NCBI GenBank assembly: GCA_014925825.1
Contig: JACGCK010000125.1
Coordinates: forward strand, 1 to 64,000
Direction: 5' to 3'
DNA: 64,000 bases
From: Pholiota molesta
Taxonomy: Eukaryota > Basidiomycota > Agaricomycetes > Agaricales > Strophariaceae
A program made the position numbers and the translations under genes. Of the stretch, positions 22,085 through 33,800 are shown one piece after another. Position 1 is the stretch's first letter. Each line of letters begins with the position of its first letter. The notes below the pieces were generated by a model. That model did not search any database. It was given only the letters and a program-made list of their open reading frames with translations, and was not told where the DNA came from.

Positions 22085-23875
22085 TCACACGTCTGGCGCT
22101 ATAGCAAGTACTTCCCGCATGCTCAAGCTGATGACGGCATCCATAGATTGCTTCGCGATTTTATCTGTGACGGCCGCGCTTTCGACGGGAGTAACAAATT
22201 TGAATTGCGCGTTTGAGGCAGACAGTCCTCCTGCGCTCTGTTGGTTTACAGGTGCGATATTAGCTTTGGGCGCGGCTGTTGGAAGATGGACGCGCGTGTC
22301 GAAGGTGATAGGCGCGTCTGGTGCATTTTTACCCTCGATTTTGCTTGCACTACGCGTTTGTGGACCGCTATTCTTAGCGCCGATCTTGCGCCTTGCGTCA
22401 TCGACTTTCTTCTGTGTAGAGGCGATGAGCGTTTCCATGAGCTCTACTTCTTCCTTTTCTCGTTCTGTGGCTTCTCCGACCTCGTCATCTACTTCGATCC
22501 ATACGAAGTTGGCTTTAGGTAATGCCGCTTCGCTATCTTCGTTATCTGCGATGCTAAACAAATTACTTGTTAGTACGTTGCCCTGTTGGTTATTCGACGC
22601 GTGCCAGCTTTCGATGCGCTCCTTTAAGTTTCGTCCAAACATAGTTCGCGGATTTATGCGTTCTCCATTAGGTAGTACGATCTGTCCCTCGGTATTTCTT
22701 TTGCATAGTCCTCGTTGTACGAAGTCGAACGCTATACCACAGCTGTTCAAATAATGATTCGGGTCTGAACAGAAAATGCACTCGTAAGATTTCGGCCTAT
22801 CTCGATATGCATGTTGCATAGTGGCATTGTATATTTCCTGAGTGGGTGCATTACTTGGCGAGGCCGACTGATGTGTCAGTTGCAGAGTCTTCATATATTT
22901 CGCAACTTCTTGTGCGAGCACAGTCTGCAGGTTCACATTGTTGCTGGCAAAGTATTTTCCTATATCCGAGACGTCGAACTGTTCGCGCTTAATGGTAGGC
23001 GCCGGTACTTGATTCGACACTGTGTCACTAATGACGTCGTCATGATTGCAGGATAAGATGAACTGAGCCGCCGAGCTTATCTGCTCTAGCAAGTACGGAT
23101 CGTCCGTATGATGCGTTGGATTTTCCGCTCGTAACTGCGCGCGTACTTTGTTTCTAAAAATATAATTAAAGCCTTGGAGGAAGCGCCCGCTAATTTCTCT
23201 ATCCGTGAGGCGACCTTTTTCCTTGAGGAAATTCGCTATCTTGGAGAATGCGCGGTAATATTCGCCATACTGCTTAGATGACTCCATTGGTACTGCAGCT
23301 GATTTGTCAACGAGTAATTCCAAGTTCGCGATGGAATATTTGCGATCGCCGGTGGATCCAGGATAGAGAGCATAGATATTCGATTTAAATTTAATCCAAT
23401 CGTCGCCTTTCGCATTCGGGACTTGTTTCCAGAGTTCGACGTCGTCGACTGGTGCATATCTAATTGCCCATTCGATTTTCTGCCTTTCATCCAGCTTGCA
23501 TGTGTCTGCTAGCTGTTCAACTTCATCGAAGAAATTATTTAATAGGGCAGGGGTGCCATCAAATTTAGGTGCCGAATGGTGGGAACGTCCCGGCATGGAC
23601 GGCGAGGAACTGGATGTCATCGGTTGTGGTGTTTCAGGGCTTTGGGTAGTGGTATCTTGATCTTTATTATCTGGCCAAGATGCTTGTACGAAACGTGGGC
23701 GGACGTATGATCCGTCAGAACTTTCTTCTGACGACGATATTGATTCTTCGGATGTTTGATCTGGCGCGCGTTCCCGGTACGATGTGTCTGGGTACGGTAG
23801 TGGACCAAATACGAGGTCGGGTGATGTGTAACTAGAGGATGGTTGTACGCGATCCGTGGTGAATTTCTTTGACAA
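22085..23875 (-). CDS. gag: Gag capsid and nucleocapsid protein
   Basis: The open frame is up to 596 codons. After a Ser/Thr-rich N-terminus it shows a retrotransposon gag capsid region (KFDGTPALLNNFFDEVEQL, then WIKFKSNIYALYPG). A CCHC zinc knuckle follows (CIFCSDPNHYLNSC, spacing C-x2-C-x4-H-x4-C). A long linker rich in Glu and Ala ends the protein. The frame is open back into the LTR without any ATG. The first in-frame ATG is at 23618-23620 (residue 86, before the capsid domain), which I take as the likely start unless a non-AUG codon is used. The stop is followed closely by the protease ORF. Confidence 0.9.
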   Translation of the reverse strand: MSKKFTTDRVQPSSSYTSPDLVFGPLPYPDTSYRERAPDQTSEESISSSEESSDGSYVRPRFVQASWPDNKDQDTTTQSPETPQPMTSSSSPSMPGRSHHSAPKFDGTPALLNNFFDEVEQLADTCKLDERQKIEWAIRYAPVDDVELWKQVPNAKGDDWIKFKSNIYALYPGSTGDRKYSIANLELLVDKSAAVPMESSKQYGEYYRAFSKIANFLKEKGRLTDREISGRFLQGFNYIFRNKVRAQLRAENPTHHTDDPYLLEQISSAAQFILSCNHDDVISDTVSNQVPAPTIKREQFDVSDIGKYFASNNVNLQTVLAQEVAKYMKTLQLTHQSASPSNAPTQEIYNATMQHAYRDRPKSYECIFCSDPNHYLNSCGIAFDFVQRGLCKRNTEGQIVLPNGERINPRTMFGRNLKERIESWHASNNQQGNVLTSNLFSIADNEDSEAALPKANFVWIEVDDEVGEATEREKEEVELMETLIASTQKKVDDARRKIGAKNSGPQTRSASKIEGKNAPDAPITFDTRVHLPTAAPKANIAPVNQQSAGGLSASNAQFKFVTPVESAAVTDKIAKQSMDAVISLSMREVLAIAPDV

Positions 23876-23879
23876 CCCC

Positions 23880-23896
23880 CCTCGCGGTGGGCTCCA
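23880..23896 (-). other. Primer-binding site
   Basis: The minus strand reads TGGAGCCCACCGCGAGG beginning 3 nt after the 5' LTR. TGG pairs with a tRNA CCA end; the tRNA itself was not identified. Confidence 0.7.
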
Positions 23897-23899
23897 AGT

Positions 23900-24687
23900 T
23901 GTAAATGAAGTATTTACTGTACGCAGCGACTGGTGTGGTCGCCGAAGGGTGTCAAAGAGACGCCGTAAACTAGGTTGATAGATTTATTAATAGAACTGTC
24001 TTCGCGCCCTTCGACTTTGGGCGCTTTCGAAAACAGACTGAGAATTGAGAGCTGAACTGAGAACTATTGAGTGAAACTGGGGGTGGATTCCACTGGGGAA
24101 ATTCTACTGTACATGTCTAGTATTTATACAAATTCTACCGTCCTCATGTCGCCCGCCGTTTGCTTTATTTTCTGAGTCACCTCCGTCGGGCCCTCGAGTA
24201 CCATGCGGCTCAGATTCACGCTCTGCCATTGTCTCTCGCCTCATGCCCCGTATGCGAGCCTCATGTTCGTTCTTTTTCAAATTTATCTTGGTGGCTGTAC
24301 TGACAAATTTTTCTTCTTTGAGTCCTCGTCCAGATTTCCCATTGTCGACCTTTGTGTGTCCATTTCTTTGTCTCGTATCCGATCCGAGCACCGCATGGTG
24401 CGTCGCGCTTTTGATTGGTGCCGTGTCCATTGTTTGATGCGCCTCGCGCCGCGTGCGCTCCGCCTCTTTGTGCTCAATTCTACGGATCCTCTAAGAAGCG
24501 TATAGCGCTTTCTTTCTATCAAATTCCATCCTATTCTTATTGTTAACACGCGTGGTGGTGCGCATTTTTATTTCCACGCCCTTTGTGGGGCGCGCCGACC
24601 CTTGCTCTTTGTTCGTGGGAATTTGATGTGCGCGTCCTAATCCGGTTATCGCGCTATTTCCCGCGTACGCCAATTCCCATCCTCACA
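23900..24687 (-). repeat. 5' LTR of the gypsy element (788 bp)
   Basis: Near-identical partner of 16394-17182, lacking one T in the run near 24622. It holds the promoter for gag-pol. Confidence 0.95.
24121..24128 (-). promoter_or_regulatory. TATA box of the 5' LTR
   Basis: TATAAATA on the minus strand, about 220 bp before the end of the LTR, which would place the RNA start near 24095 and leave a ~195-bp R-U5. Position fits a U3 promoter. Confidence 0.65.
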
Positions 24688-25260
24688 AAGCAACAGAGAA
24701 AGACGCACGCAAAATCATCCTTTCAGCACCGCATTGCCTATTCGTAGAGAGCATACCACGTATTGCAGTGGCTGCGGCGCGGAGACATAAGATGGTTGGC
24801 GAGGACACTTTAAATGTGGGGGGCAGTGTCCCAGGCGCTGAAACTTGACAACGCAGATGTGCACCCGCCAACGTACCGCGCTTACTGACAAGCCCAGGAA
24901 AGGCCCAAGCCCGAGTCACAGTAGCCTGGTTGTGTTCAAGTTGTATTGCTGGCGTTCGCCGCCGAAGCCGCCCCCGTGTTGATTATGCGCCATCCATGTG
25001 TTTGTCTTTTTAGTTGAAATATATTGCGGACCATTGCTCATTCGTTGAGTGTGACGGGAGTTATCTCAGTGACCTTTTGAACATCTGGTATCCAAAATCG
25101 AGACTTGGTCGAGACTAAGAGTCGGACTGGGAGTATCATAGCGTATTCTCCAGGAGCGTGGGAAATGGGAACGCACCAGCATTCTGGTTGGACTCTGGCG
25201 TGACTTGACCTTGATAATGCGACGCATTTTCTTTATCTCTCCGTCTTTCTCAAACTCGCA
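24688..25260. other. Intergenic between retrotransposon and F-box stub
   Basis: No domain-bearing ORF. It starts with the right AAGC duplication copy. The last ~100 bp before 25261 would be the old promoter of the F-box gene. Confidence 0.45.
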
Positions 25261-25505
25261 ATGGCGAACGATCTGCTTTCCTTACCGCAAGAACTCCGTA
25301 TCCAGATACTCTCCCACCTTGACGCCATTTCTCTGACCCACTGCGCGATGGTGGGCGCATGTTTCTTCCACCTCAAAGGAATTGAGTGAACTCACAGCAT
25401 GACAGACTTGCAATTCCATGTACAGAACCTTCCGAATAACTTCCCAGTTGCTCTATATCGTCCAGCTGCACTTCGAGGGTCTGCAGGATGCTGGAACGTT
25501 CACGG
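25261..25505 (+). pseudogene. F-box protein stub
   Basis: The ATG at 25261 opens a 42-codon frame with a clear F-box start (LLSLPQELRIQILSHLDAIS), the motif that docks a protein onto Skp1 in SCF ubiquitin ligases. It stops at 25387-25389. Family-like sequence (LYIVQLHFEGLQDAGT) continues in another frame at about 25450-25495. The homology then ends where the upstream region of the MYND gene begins (25509). It is a truncated relic, cut on its 3' side by the duplication that brought the MYND gene, or deleted. Confidence 0.7.
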
Positions 25506-25508
25506 CCT

Positions 25509-25531
25509 CACGTGCGCTTTCGTAACGAGGC
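25509..25531 (+). promoter_or_regulatory. Conserved upstream element of MYND paralogues, copy 1
   Basis: GTGCGCTTTYGTRACGAGGC preceded by CAC, shared at 25509-25531, 40588-40610 and (inverted) 45405-45427, each about 85-120 bp before a MYND start codon. Its CACGTG-like left end could be a bHLH site; function is inferred only from conservation. Confidence 0.45.
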
Positions 25532-25625
25532 CAAAACGAGGTGATCAATGACAATCACTCCAGGACATAAACATACACATTCATACACGGCCCTGCTATC
25601 GTTCTTCCTGACCGCCACATCACCC

Positions 25626-26359
25626 ATGCCCCAAGCCCTCTCCTGCTCCGTCTGCAGCACGCCCGCATCCGAGGACACCGCGATCAAGCGCTGCTCCCGC
25701 TGCCGCGAGCGTTTCTACTGCGGTACGCACCCACCCCATCTTCCCCCCTTTTGCGCCCATCATCATCCGAATCGTCGCTAATCAGCGCGCGCAGGCAAGG
25801 ACTGCCAAGAGGCGGACTGGCCGACGCACAAGCGGACGTGCGGCGCGGCGTGGTACGACGCGCACCGCACGTGCCGCGACGGCAGCCGCCACGAGGGGCG
25901 CCTCGAGCTGATCACCTGGGCGAGCACCGCGGAGGGCACCGGGTGGGGGTACTGCGCGCGCGAGGAGTCCGATGCGCTGCGCGCGCGGTTCGAGGGCGCG
26001 CTCGGGCGCGATGAGCGGCGGCTGCACGCGGAGTGGCCCCAGGCGTTCCGGTGGACGTGCTGCGGGACGGACGCGGGGATGGACTGGGGGTGTGACCACC
26101 ATGGGACGGGGAGCAGGGCGTGTACGTGTGATTTTTGCCGGTGAGTTGCCCCGGTGGAGGGTTCTGTGCGTGCAGTTTGCTGATTGGGTTGGCTTTTGGG
26201 ATAAGGATGGGGAAAGCGTTGCCGGATAACATCTATAATAAGGCCAATGCCTCCCGACATGGCTTGACTCTTAATCGTGGACCTGATCCACGATCCTTCA
26301 ATCGCGCTAGCGCAGCGATTGCGGAAATGGGCCGCTCGACGCTCGGGCTGCAGATGTGA
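25626..26359 (+). CDS. MYND-type zinc-finger protein, copy 1
   Basis: Three exons (25626-25722, 25795-26140, 26206-26359) code for about 198 residues. The N-terminal MYND finger is complete: CSVC, CSRC, FYCGKDC and a closing THKRTC, the pattern that binds two zinc ions and mediates protein contacts. The rest is a conserved basidiomycete-type tail with paired cysteines (FRWTCCGTDAGMDWGC, then CTCDFCR) and an RGPDPRSF motif near the end. Introns are 72 and 65 nt, borders GT-AG. It is about 80% identical by eye to the copy at 40692-41435, with the same intron sites. The start is fixed by that comparison. Some MYND proteins act in transcription or methylation complexes, but no SET domain is present here and the role is unknown. 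Confidence 0.85.
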
Positions 26360-28759
26360 AATGTGAATGGTGAAAGTAATCTCAAATTATCAAATGGAAT
26401 TGCGCTTGTATGTAGCGCTTATATAGTACTGAAGTAGTATATTCACGATCGCTGGGCTACCACTCTCCTGCGATGTTTTATATTTCATATACTCGATGTA
26501 TTGATGCCATTTTGGACAATCCTGCAGCGCATTTCATGTCAACTGACTTTGTAGAACTGCAAAAGCAGACCCCACCTTTGTCATTGCAACGCAAGTACGA
26601 CTTCCGCCTTCAGAGAATACTAATCGAAGTGTTATTCATGTTATTCAATTATTCGTTCTATTGTAAATATAAACAAGTCTTGAACAAGCTGACCGCTGAC
26701 CGCTTTCAGGCGCGCAACTTCAAGGGCCGTACAAACCCAAGCTATTATATAGCCATCGCCGGGCCTGCGCTTGGGAAGTGCACTGTCAAAAACTGGGCGC
26801 GTGCGTCCAGACGCCATCTGACACCAGGCGCGATCTGGACGACATAACTATGGAAGGCAGACGCCGGGCAATGGATGCGCGATGGGCGACGCTGCATGTA
26901 CATATACGTGATCTATTTCCTGCACCGCGCGCTCATCAGGCGCGCCATGCGTGTACGGGGCGGCCGTCAACGGTCAAGGACGATGGAGGCTGGGAACGCA
27001 TATGGACTGTGGTGAACACCGCCCGCGCGGGACGTGGAGAGGACGTGCCCGCGGAAGGAGCCGTGTATGCATCATATCCATGTGTCCTAGCCTCCATCCC
27101 ATGACCGGGAGAAGGCAGGCCTGCGTAAGCCGATACGGTACAGCGTCGCAAGAGGAGGCGGATCCGACGACGAGGTTGAGAGGTGGGATGGAAATGGAGG
27201 ATGAATGGCGGGATCGGCGGAGAGGAAGCTGAGGCGAAGAAGAATCAGGCAGAGTGCGCGCGTGGGTGGGGTACATCTTTGCGCAGTTGTCCTCTGTCTG
27301 AGTTCCGTGCAAGACCAGCTGCCCCTCCGCGCGTCCTGTCCAGCACACCATTCACAACAACGAAGCGAGGAAGATGCCGCTATGACCCCGTGAGCTGTCC
27401 GTAGACTCTGTACTGAGTGAAGGCAACGAAAAAAACAAATAAGCACATTTCGCGAGCCATGAAGAGTGAATTGAATGCGAATGAAAGAATCAAAATGGGA
27501 CACGCAAAAGATGAAGATGATCTGCGATCGCTGCACCACTCGCACACTCGCCTAGACACATTTTAGGTCCGCATTGCTCATCGAGTTCAAATAACAGAAA
27601 AATCTCAGAACAGGGTACAATAACACCACGGATAGTGGCCAGACCCATGTACGGAGAACACATTTCCTGGACTCGATGGGCAGTGTCGACCGTTGAGTGC
27701 CGCATACACAAAAAGGGAAGGCTCTGTATCGCTCAGAACACGTAACTGGTCAGATGCGACATACGTATCTGCGACCAGCCCACAGCGCGAAACACCGCCA
27801 TGCCTCTGGCGCTTTGGAGGGCGATGACGATCACCACGTAGGACCGTCCTTCTCCACATCATCGTCGTCAGGCTTTCCATCGGTTTCGTTGCCTCAATCT
27901 CGAACCATGGACACGATGGAGAACACTTTTATGAGCTCATGAGGAGCTCGAGATAAGGCAAGCGCGTGGAAGCAAACAAAGGATGCTGCGGCTCTATGGA
28001 ACATGATGGTATGGTGTAGGTGTATACCAGACAGAGCCTACGAGAAACATGCGAAAGACATGCTGACGTGCTCTCTTCGGGTTCCCTGAGTCCATGCATC
28101 ACCGTTCCATAGGCTGCATTCTCCCGAGCTGCAGGAGGCGGCGGGTGCCAGCCAGTATGCACGCGTGAAGGTGCACCAAACACGATGTAGGCGTGAGAGA
28201 AACTAGATACGGAGACGGGCAGACCAGCAACGTTGGAAGGGGGGGAAGATACTCACATGGATCCCGCTAGATCACGCAGGGAAACTGGACGACAGCGAGG
28301 AAAGTGGTGAACAAGATGCATCATCGATTAGGACTTTCACTCACCTTGGACTCTTTCCAAGTGCCAGCTCATCGACATCGCTCAGCGGCTGCCCTCCGTT
28401 TCTCCTATCCAGTATCCGACCGTGGACATTATGCGAACGAGAAGATAGCAGAGAGCGAATCCGGGCGCTTGAAAGGTAGAAATGCTCGATGGACGGCATC
28501 ATGATAGGCCCAGACGTTAACTCGAAGCGAGGGGAACGCACCTCGGGTTTCTCCGGTTCAGCGTCATCGGCAGGCTCTCGGCTTGCGTCGGTCCAATTCC
28601 AGCTCTCGATGAACCCGGGCCTTCGCAAGCGTTTCGTCTTGCCACTTGCTAGCCACTACTTCGTGTGGCATTACATGGCTGTAAGAGATACGTGCTAACT
28701 TTGGCTCGACATTGCTCGCGTGCGCGTGTCTCCAGATAGCTGACCGTTCCGCAGAGCAA
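26360..28759. other. Noncoding stretch with dispersed repeats
   Basis: No recognised gene. It contains one GC-rich repeat unit (26893-27130), a stretch at 27290-27405 that resembles 49970-50060 (shared GTGAGCTGTCCGTAGA), and a segment at 28285-28575 resembling parts of 36060-36180, 58085-58235 and 61030-61125. Overlapping short ORFs follow the GC-rich sequence and show no domain. Confidence 0.5.
26893..27130 (+). repeat. Isolated unit of the GC-rich dispersed repeat
   Basis: It shares the order: TGGAGGCTGGGA, GAACACCGCCCGCG, GTGCCCGCGGAAGGAGCC, GTGTATGCA and a CCTAGCCTCCA word with the units at 44.4-46.5 kb, in the same orientation. Confidence 0.65.
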
Positions 28760-30854
28760 CATTTTGAACGAAGTTCTCGGTGATTCTGCAGGTTTCAACT
28801 ACACCACAAAAGCTGAAAAAGGTCTATTCAACATATCCCTATGTCATAGGTAGGACATCACGTACTTACCTAGATACTGTGTTATTTCGACAAAGTTTGG
28901 ACAAAATAACCTTGGAGTATACAAATGACAGCGTAAGCTTGGGTCCAGATTACATTTCGTCGCTTGATGGAGCAATGTCACGGAACTTGGCCAATATGAC
29001 CTCGTTTTGTGGTCGTTATGGCACCTTCTGCATTCCTCAAAACTACCTCACAATTTCCGACGTTCTTGTGACATAAAATCCTATCCAAACCTCAAATTAA
29101 CATCGTGCAGCATCATATCTTTTACAAAATAACGACTTGAACCGTCGGATGGCCGCTTACAGACGCTTTTGAACTCCGTTTGAATTGACTTGGTTGATTT
29201 CGACTTCGCCAACTTCTTCCTTGCTTCTTCCTTCACATCTTCCACCAGCCACCTCCATTGCCCACTGCCTCTGCCTTGACTATGTGGCCTTAACTATCTG
29301 TGTCTATCATCCCCATTTGTTCACTCACAGGTAGCTGCTTCCATTGATACCCTGCTGTGTCTCCATCCCTTAGTTGACAGTCAGGACTCAGCTTTCCAAG
29401 TCGAGGACTCGAGCACTAACGCGAATGTTCAACGCGGCGCGTCGGTCGGGTGGCATCACTGGCACATCCAAGGCAAAGATCAACAACACGAGAACAAAGG
29501 CATTGCTGACACGATGACACTGATAATGCTTTATCGCTCTCAGGTGGGTCTTTTCTCTTTTCTCCACTCCTCAGTGGCACTCACGTTAACCTATGGCAGC
29601 ACGCACTATCTGCCGTGGATGACTGTACTTTCATGTAAGGTTTCTTTCATATAGCTTTCCACATACATATGGAGATGGCTTTGTTCGGACACCTCAGGCT
29701 CTGCCTATGCCTAGCTCAGCTGGTGAGTATATTTCTCTCCTTCTCTCCTTTTCTCTCTTATTATTTGCGTCCCACTGATATTCTCAAGTAGGGATATTCA
29801 ATTGGCTACTGTATATGAAGATCTGACTCAACTGGGTACATCATTGACACGGGTAATAACTGCCTTTTGAACATCGTTCGCGCTGTCGTCTCATGCGCTG
29901 TTATGCCGGTCAGGCTACTGCTGCACTGCAAAGGTATTGGTATGACTTCAGGCTGGCACACTTTTTGCTGCAAGAGCGCGAGAGGAGCACGACAACAAGA
30001 GCCACTGAGATAATCTACGTAATACTTTCTGTGTTCCAGTTGTGCAATACATATCATTTGGATGCTATACTCTTGTCTCCCGGATATCATTCAAATAAAT
30101 ACATGAAAATTAGCCCATATAATGACCTCTCATTCACAATGTGATCAATGTAGAAAAGACATTCAAAGGACGAGAAAAATGCATAGGACATTCTAAGGTA
30201 ATCAGGACACCATTGCATGGGCTTAATTTGACATCTGACTTCTGAGGTCAAAATGACATAGACGCTCAAAACGATGTCATTTTGTTTTCACTCCTGATCC
30301 TTATATGATGTCGATGCCACGTCCCGTGGACCCGGGACTAGGATGCCTTACAATGCCTGCACATGATGTCCATTCTACCTCATTTATCATTTGCGGTGTA
30401 GTACGTCGTCGAGCTGCTGCTGCCGCCGCCGCTGCTGTCTTTGGGAAACCCATTCGAAATGGACGCAAAGCGCAACCCGCGGAGCAGTTCCTAGAGCAAC
30501 TTATACCACCTCTCCGGATTCATTGTCTCCATGGTCGACATCAGCGCCAGCGACCTTAGAACGCGTGTCATTGTTGGTAGTCTCAGGGTGGGATGGGCGG
30601 GGTGATGGCTGTACCACACGTCTTCGTTGGTTCCCCATGGGAGACGACCGTTTGTGAAGCTTGCATCGGGTATGTTGTGCCCTGACGCATGGCTAGTACC
30701 TGCTCATATAGACGCTCCCGGAATACGTATAGAAAAACAATACGAAATGTTATATATTTTGTAGCGAGCCTCAGAATGGCAATAATCCTTCAATTCATCA
30801 CATACATATACTAAATCATACCCAGGCCATTTTTAGTCATCGGCGTCCCGTAGG
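28760..30854. other. 2.1 kb without a recognised gene
   Basis: The longest ORF (28780-29076) matches no family I know. The region is AT-balanced with pyrimidine-rich runs at 29540-29770 that could be intron ends of a decayed gene. A CTG/CCG trinucleotide run lies at 30409-30437. Confidence 0.4.
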
Positions 30855-33800
30855 TTATGCACCCGGGGTGGGTGTGTGCTGAATTTGCCTGTCATTGACC
30901 CGTCTTCGGCCACCCAACAGCGGGAAAAGGATAGGCCTTCGTTCTAGCGATTGACCGTCCGCGTGTAGATTCTCGGACTGTCCGGAGTGGTGAATGATTA
31001 TATTCCCGACGCTCCAATTCGAGGACATCCCATAATAAATACTGGAATTATTCTCTTGTAGGGAAGGGAGGATTGGCATAGCGCCATCCATGATGAGGTG
31101 GACTAGAGTGTGGAGATCAAGACAGGCACCTAAACTGATAAATAAATCTTACGTTGTTTCAAAAATTCAGTAATCGCTAAAACGATGCCCTCACGAACGC
31201 GCAAATTCTTATCCTCCAGTAGACCAAAAAGATGGGGGATGGCACCATTGACAGTCATGTTGAGATGGGCTGGAGATTTAACATGAATACGAGCACATGT
31301 GTGAAGAAAGAAGTCTTACGTTGCTTCAAGAACTCAGCCATCGCTGAGACAGCTGCAGCGCGGATGCCCAGATCCTTGTCCTTCAGCAGATCAAGGAGGT
31401 GTGGGATGGCGCCTTTGATGATTGCGACGAGCTCGGCTGCAGAGTCGAGATCATGAGGGGAATAGGGACCATGGATCAGCAAATAAATCTTACGTTGCTT
31501 AGAGAATTGGCTGATCGCCGAGATAGCAATAGAACAAATACAAATGCCCGAATCTCTGTCCATCATCATGCTAAGAAGATGCGGGATGGCGTCTGTGACA
31601 GCCATGACGAGGAGGGCTATACAGTCAAGTTTAAGACGGGTGCATTGTACAACAAAGGGATCTTACGCTGCTTCAAAAATTCGTTGATCGCTAGGACAGC
31701 AGCCTCACGAACACTGAAATCGTCATCCTTCAGCATGCCAAGAAGATATGGTGTGGCGGCCTTGACTGCCCTGATGAGGTCGGCTGGGGAATTCAGGTCA
31801 AGATGGGAACACAAACTGACAAGAAAACCTTACCCTGCTTCGAAAATTCAATGAATGCTGAGATAGCCGCCACACGAACTTGCGAATCCTTGTCCTTCAG
31901 CAGAACTAGGGGGTGTAGGATGGCACTCTTGACAGTCGTGGCAAGGTTGGCTGGAGAATCAAGATTAAGACGGCACCTAAACGGATCGGAAAACTTACGC
32001 TGGTTCGAAAATTTGCCAATGACAAAAACAGCAGCACAACGAATGCCTGGATCATCGTCCGCCAATAAACGAATAAGATATGGGAATTTATCCTTTATGG
32101 CCGCAGCGTAGGACGCTGAATACGGGATGATGAAGATGTACACATATACACGGACAAAGGAAACTTACACTGCTGCGAAATTTCAACGATTGCAGAGATA
32201 CAAGCCACACGGGCGGGCAAATACGCGTATTTCAATCGAACAAGAAGGTTTGGGATGGCATCCTCGATAGAGGTGACGAAGTCAGCTAAAGAGTCGAGAT
32301 CAGAGCAGGCACTGGGATTCAACTAGGACCACAATTTTTTTTTTACCTTGCTTCGAAATTTCAGTGATTGCAGAGATGGTGGCGGAACGAACGCCTGAGT
32401 TTAAATCCCTCAGAAAACGTAGAAGATCTGGGATAGCGTCCTTGACGGCCATGACAAGGCCGGCTGGAGGGAAGAAATCAAGTCGGGTATGTGAACCAAC
32501 AGATAAATCTTACGCTGCTTAGAAAATTCGGCAATCGCTGAGACGGCAGCCTTGCGAACACGTGCATCCTCATACTGCCGTACATTGAGCACATATGGAA
32601 TAGCACCCTCAATGGTGCTGAAAAGCCCGGCTAGAGGGTTGAGATCAAGACAGGCACTAGGACGAACAAAGCAAATTTACCCCGCTTTGAAAACTGGATC
32701 ATAGCAAAGCTCACGGCCACACGAATGTCCGAATCCTGGACGGCCAACATGTCAAGAATTCGTGGAATGACACCCTCGATGGCAGTGACGAGAGCAGCTG
32801 GATGGTGGAGGTCAAAATGGGCACTAGGACCAACAAGAAAATCTTACATTGCTTCGAAAATTCAGTAATTGCTGAGATCGCGGCCGCACAAACACATGAA
32901 TCCTGGACTTCCAACATATCAAGAACATGTGGAATGGCGCTCTCGATGTTGGGGACAAGAGCGGCTGCATAGTTGAGAAAGGGATGGCCGCTAGAATCAA
33001 AAAAGAAATCGTACCCTGCATCGAAATTTGACCAATCGCTGAGATAACAGCAGAATGAACACCCGAATTTTTGTCCATCAGTAAACCAAGCAGATATGGC
33101 ATGGCACACCTAACCGCCATGACGAGGTGGGCTGGAGAGAAAAAATCAATATATGCACATGGATGAACCAAGGACTCTTACGCTGCTTCGAAAATTCGGC
33201 GATTGCTGAGACAGCAGCCGCACGAACACGCGCATCCTCGTATTTCAGTGCAGTGAGAACATGTGGGATAGCACCCTCGATAGTTGTGACAAGCTCAGCT
33301 AGTGGGTCGAGATTAAGAGGCATTAGGATAGTAGGGTCGACATTAAAGAAACCATACCCTGCTTCGAGATTTCATTGATCGCCAAGATAGTCGCCGAACG
33401 AACGCCTGCATCTTCATCCGTCAATAAGCGGAGGAGGTCTGGGATGGCACCCATGAAGACCATGACTAAGTAGGCTGAAAAGCGGGGGATCAGGACGAGC
33501 AAATAAACCAACAAAGAAAGCTTACTCTTCTTCGAAATTTCAGTGATTGCTGAGACAGCCGCTTCACGAATATCTGATTCCTCACTCTTCAGTAAGCCGA
33601 GAAGATGTGGAACAGCACCATCCATAACTGAAAGAAAATCGGCTGAAAATTGATGGTCAAAACGAGCGCATGGACCACAAGAAAATTCTTACGCTGCTTC
33701 GAAAGTCCATTGATTGCGAAGACCACAGCGTTATGACCATTGGATTTTTCGCTCTGAAGTAAACGGAGTAGATATGGGATGGCACCCGTCATGGCTTTGA

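Larger units (their letters stand above)
16394..24687 (-). mobile_element. Ty3/gypsy LTR retrotransposon, apparently complete and young
   Basis: Two LTRs of 789 and 788 bp, in the same orientation and bounded by TG...CA, enclose a 6.7-kb interior. The genes run on the minus strand, so the 5' LTR is the right-hand one. Beside it, 3 nt away, is a primer-binding site (TGG...). Beside the 3' LTR is a purine tract (GGGGAGGAGG on the minus strand). AAGC occurs on both outer sides (16390-16393 and 24688-24691), a short target duplication. By eye the LTRs differ only by one T (near 17115), so insertion is recent. Gag, protease and a pol with all catalytic residues are open. An extra spliced ORF runs the other way between pol and the 3' LTR. 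Confidence 0.95.
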
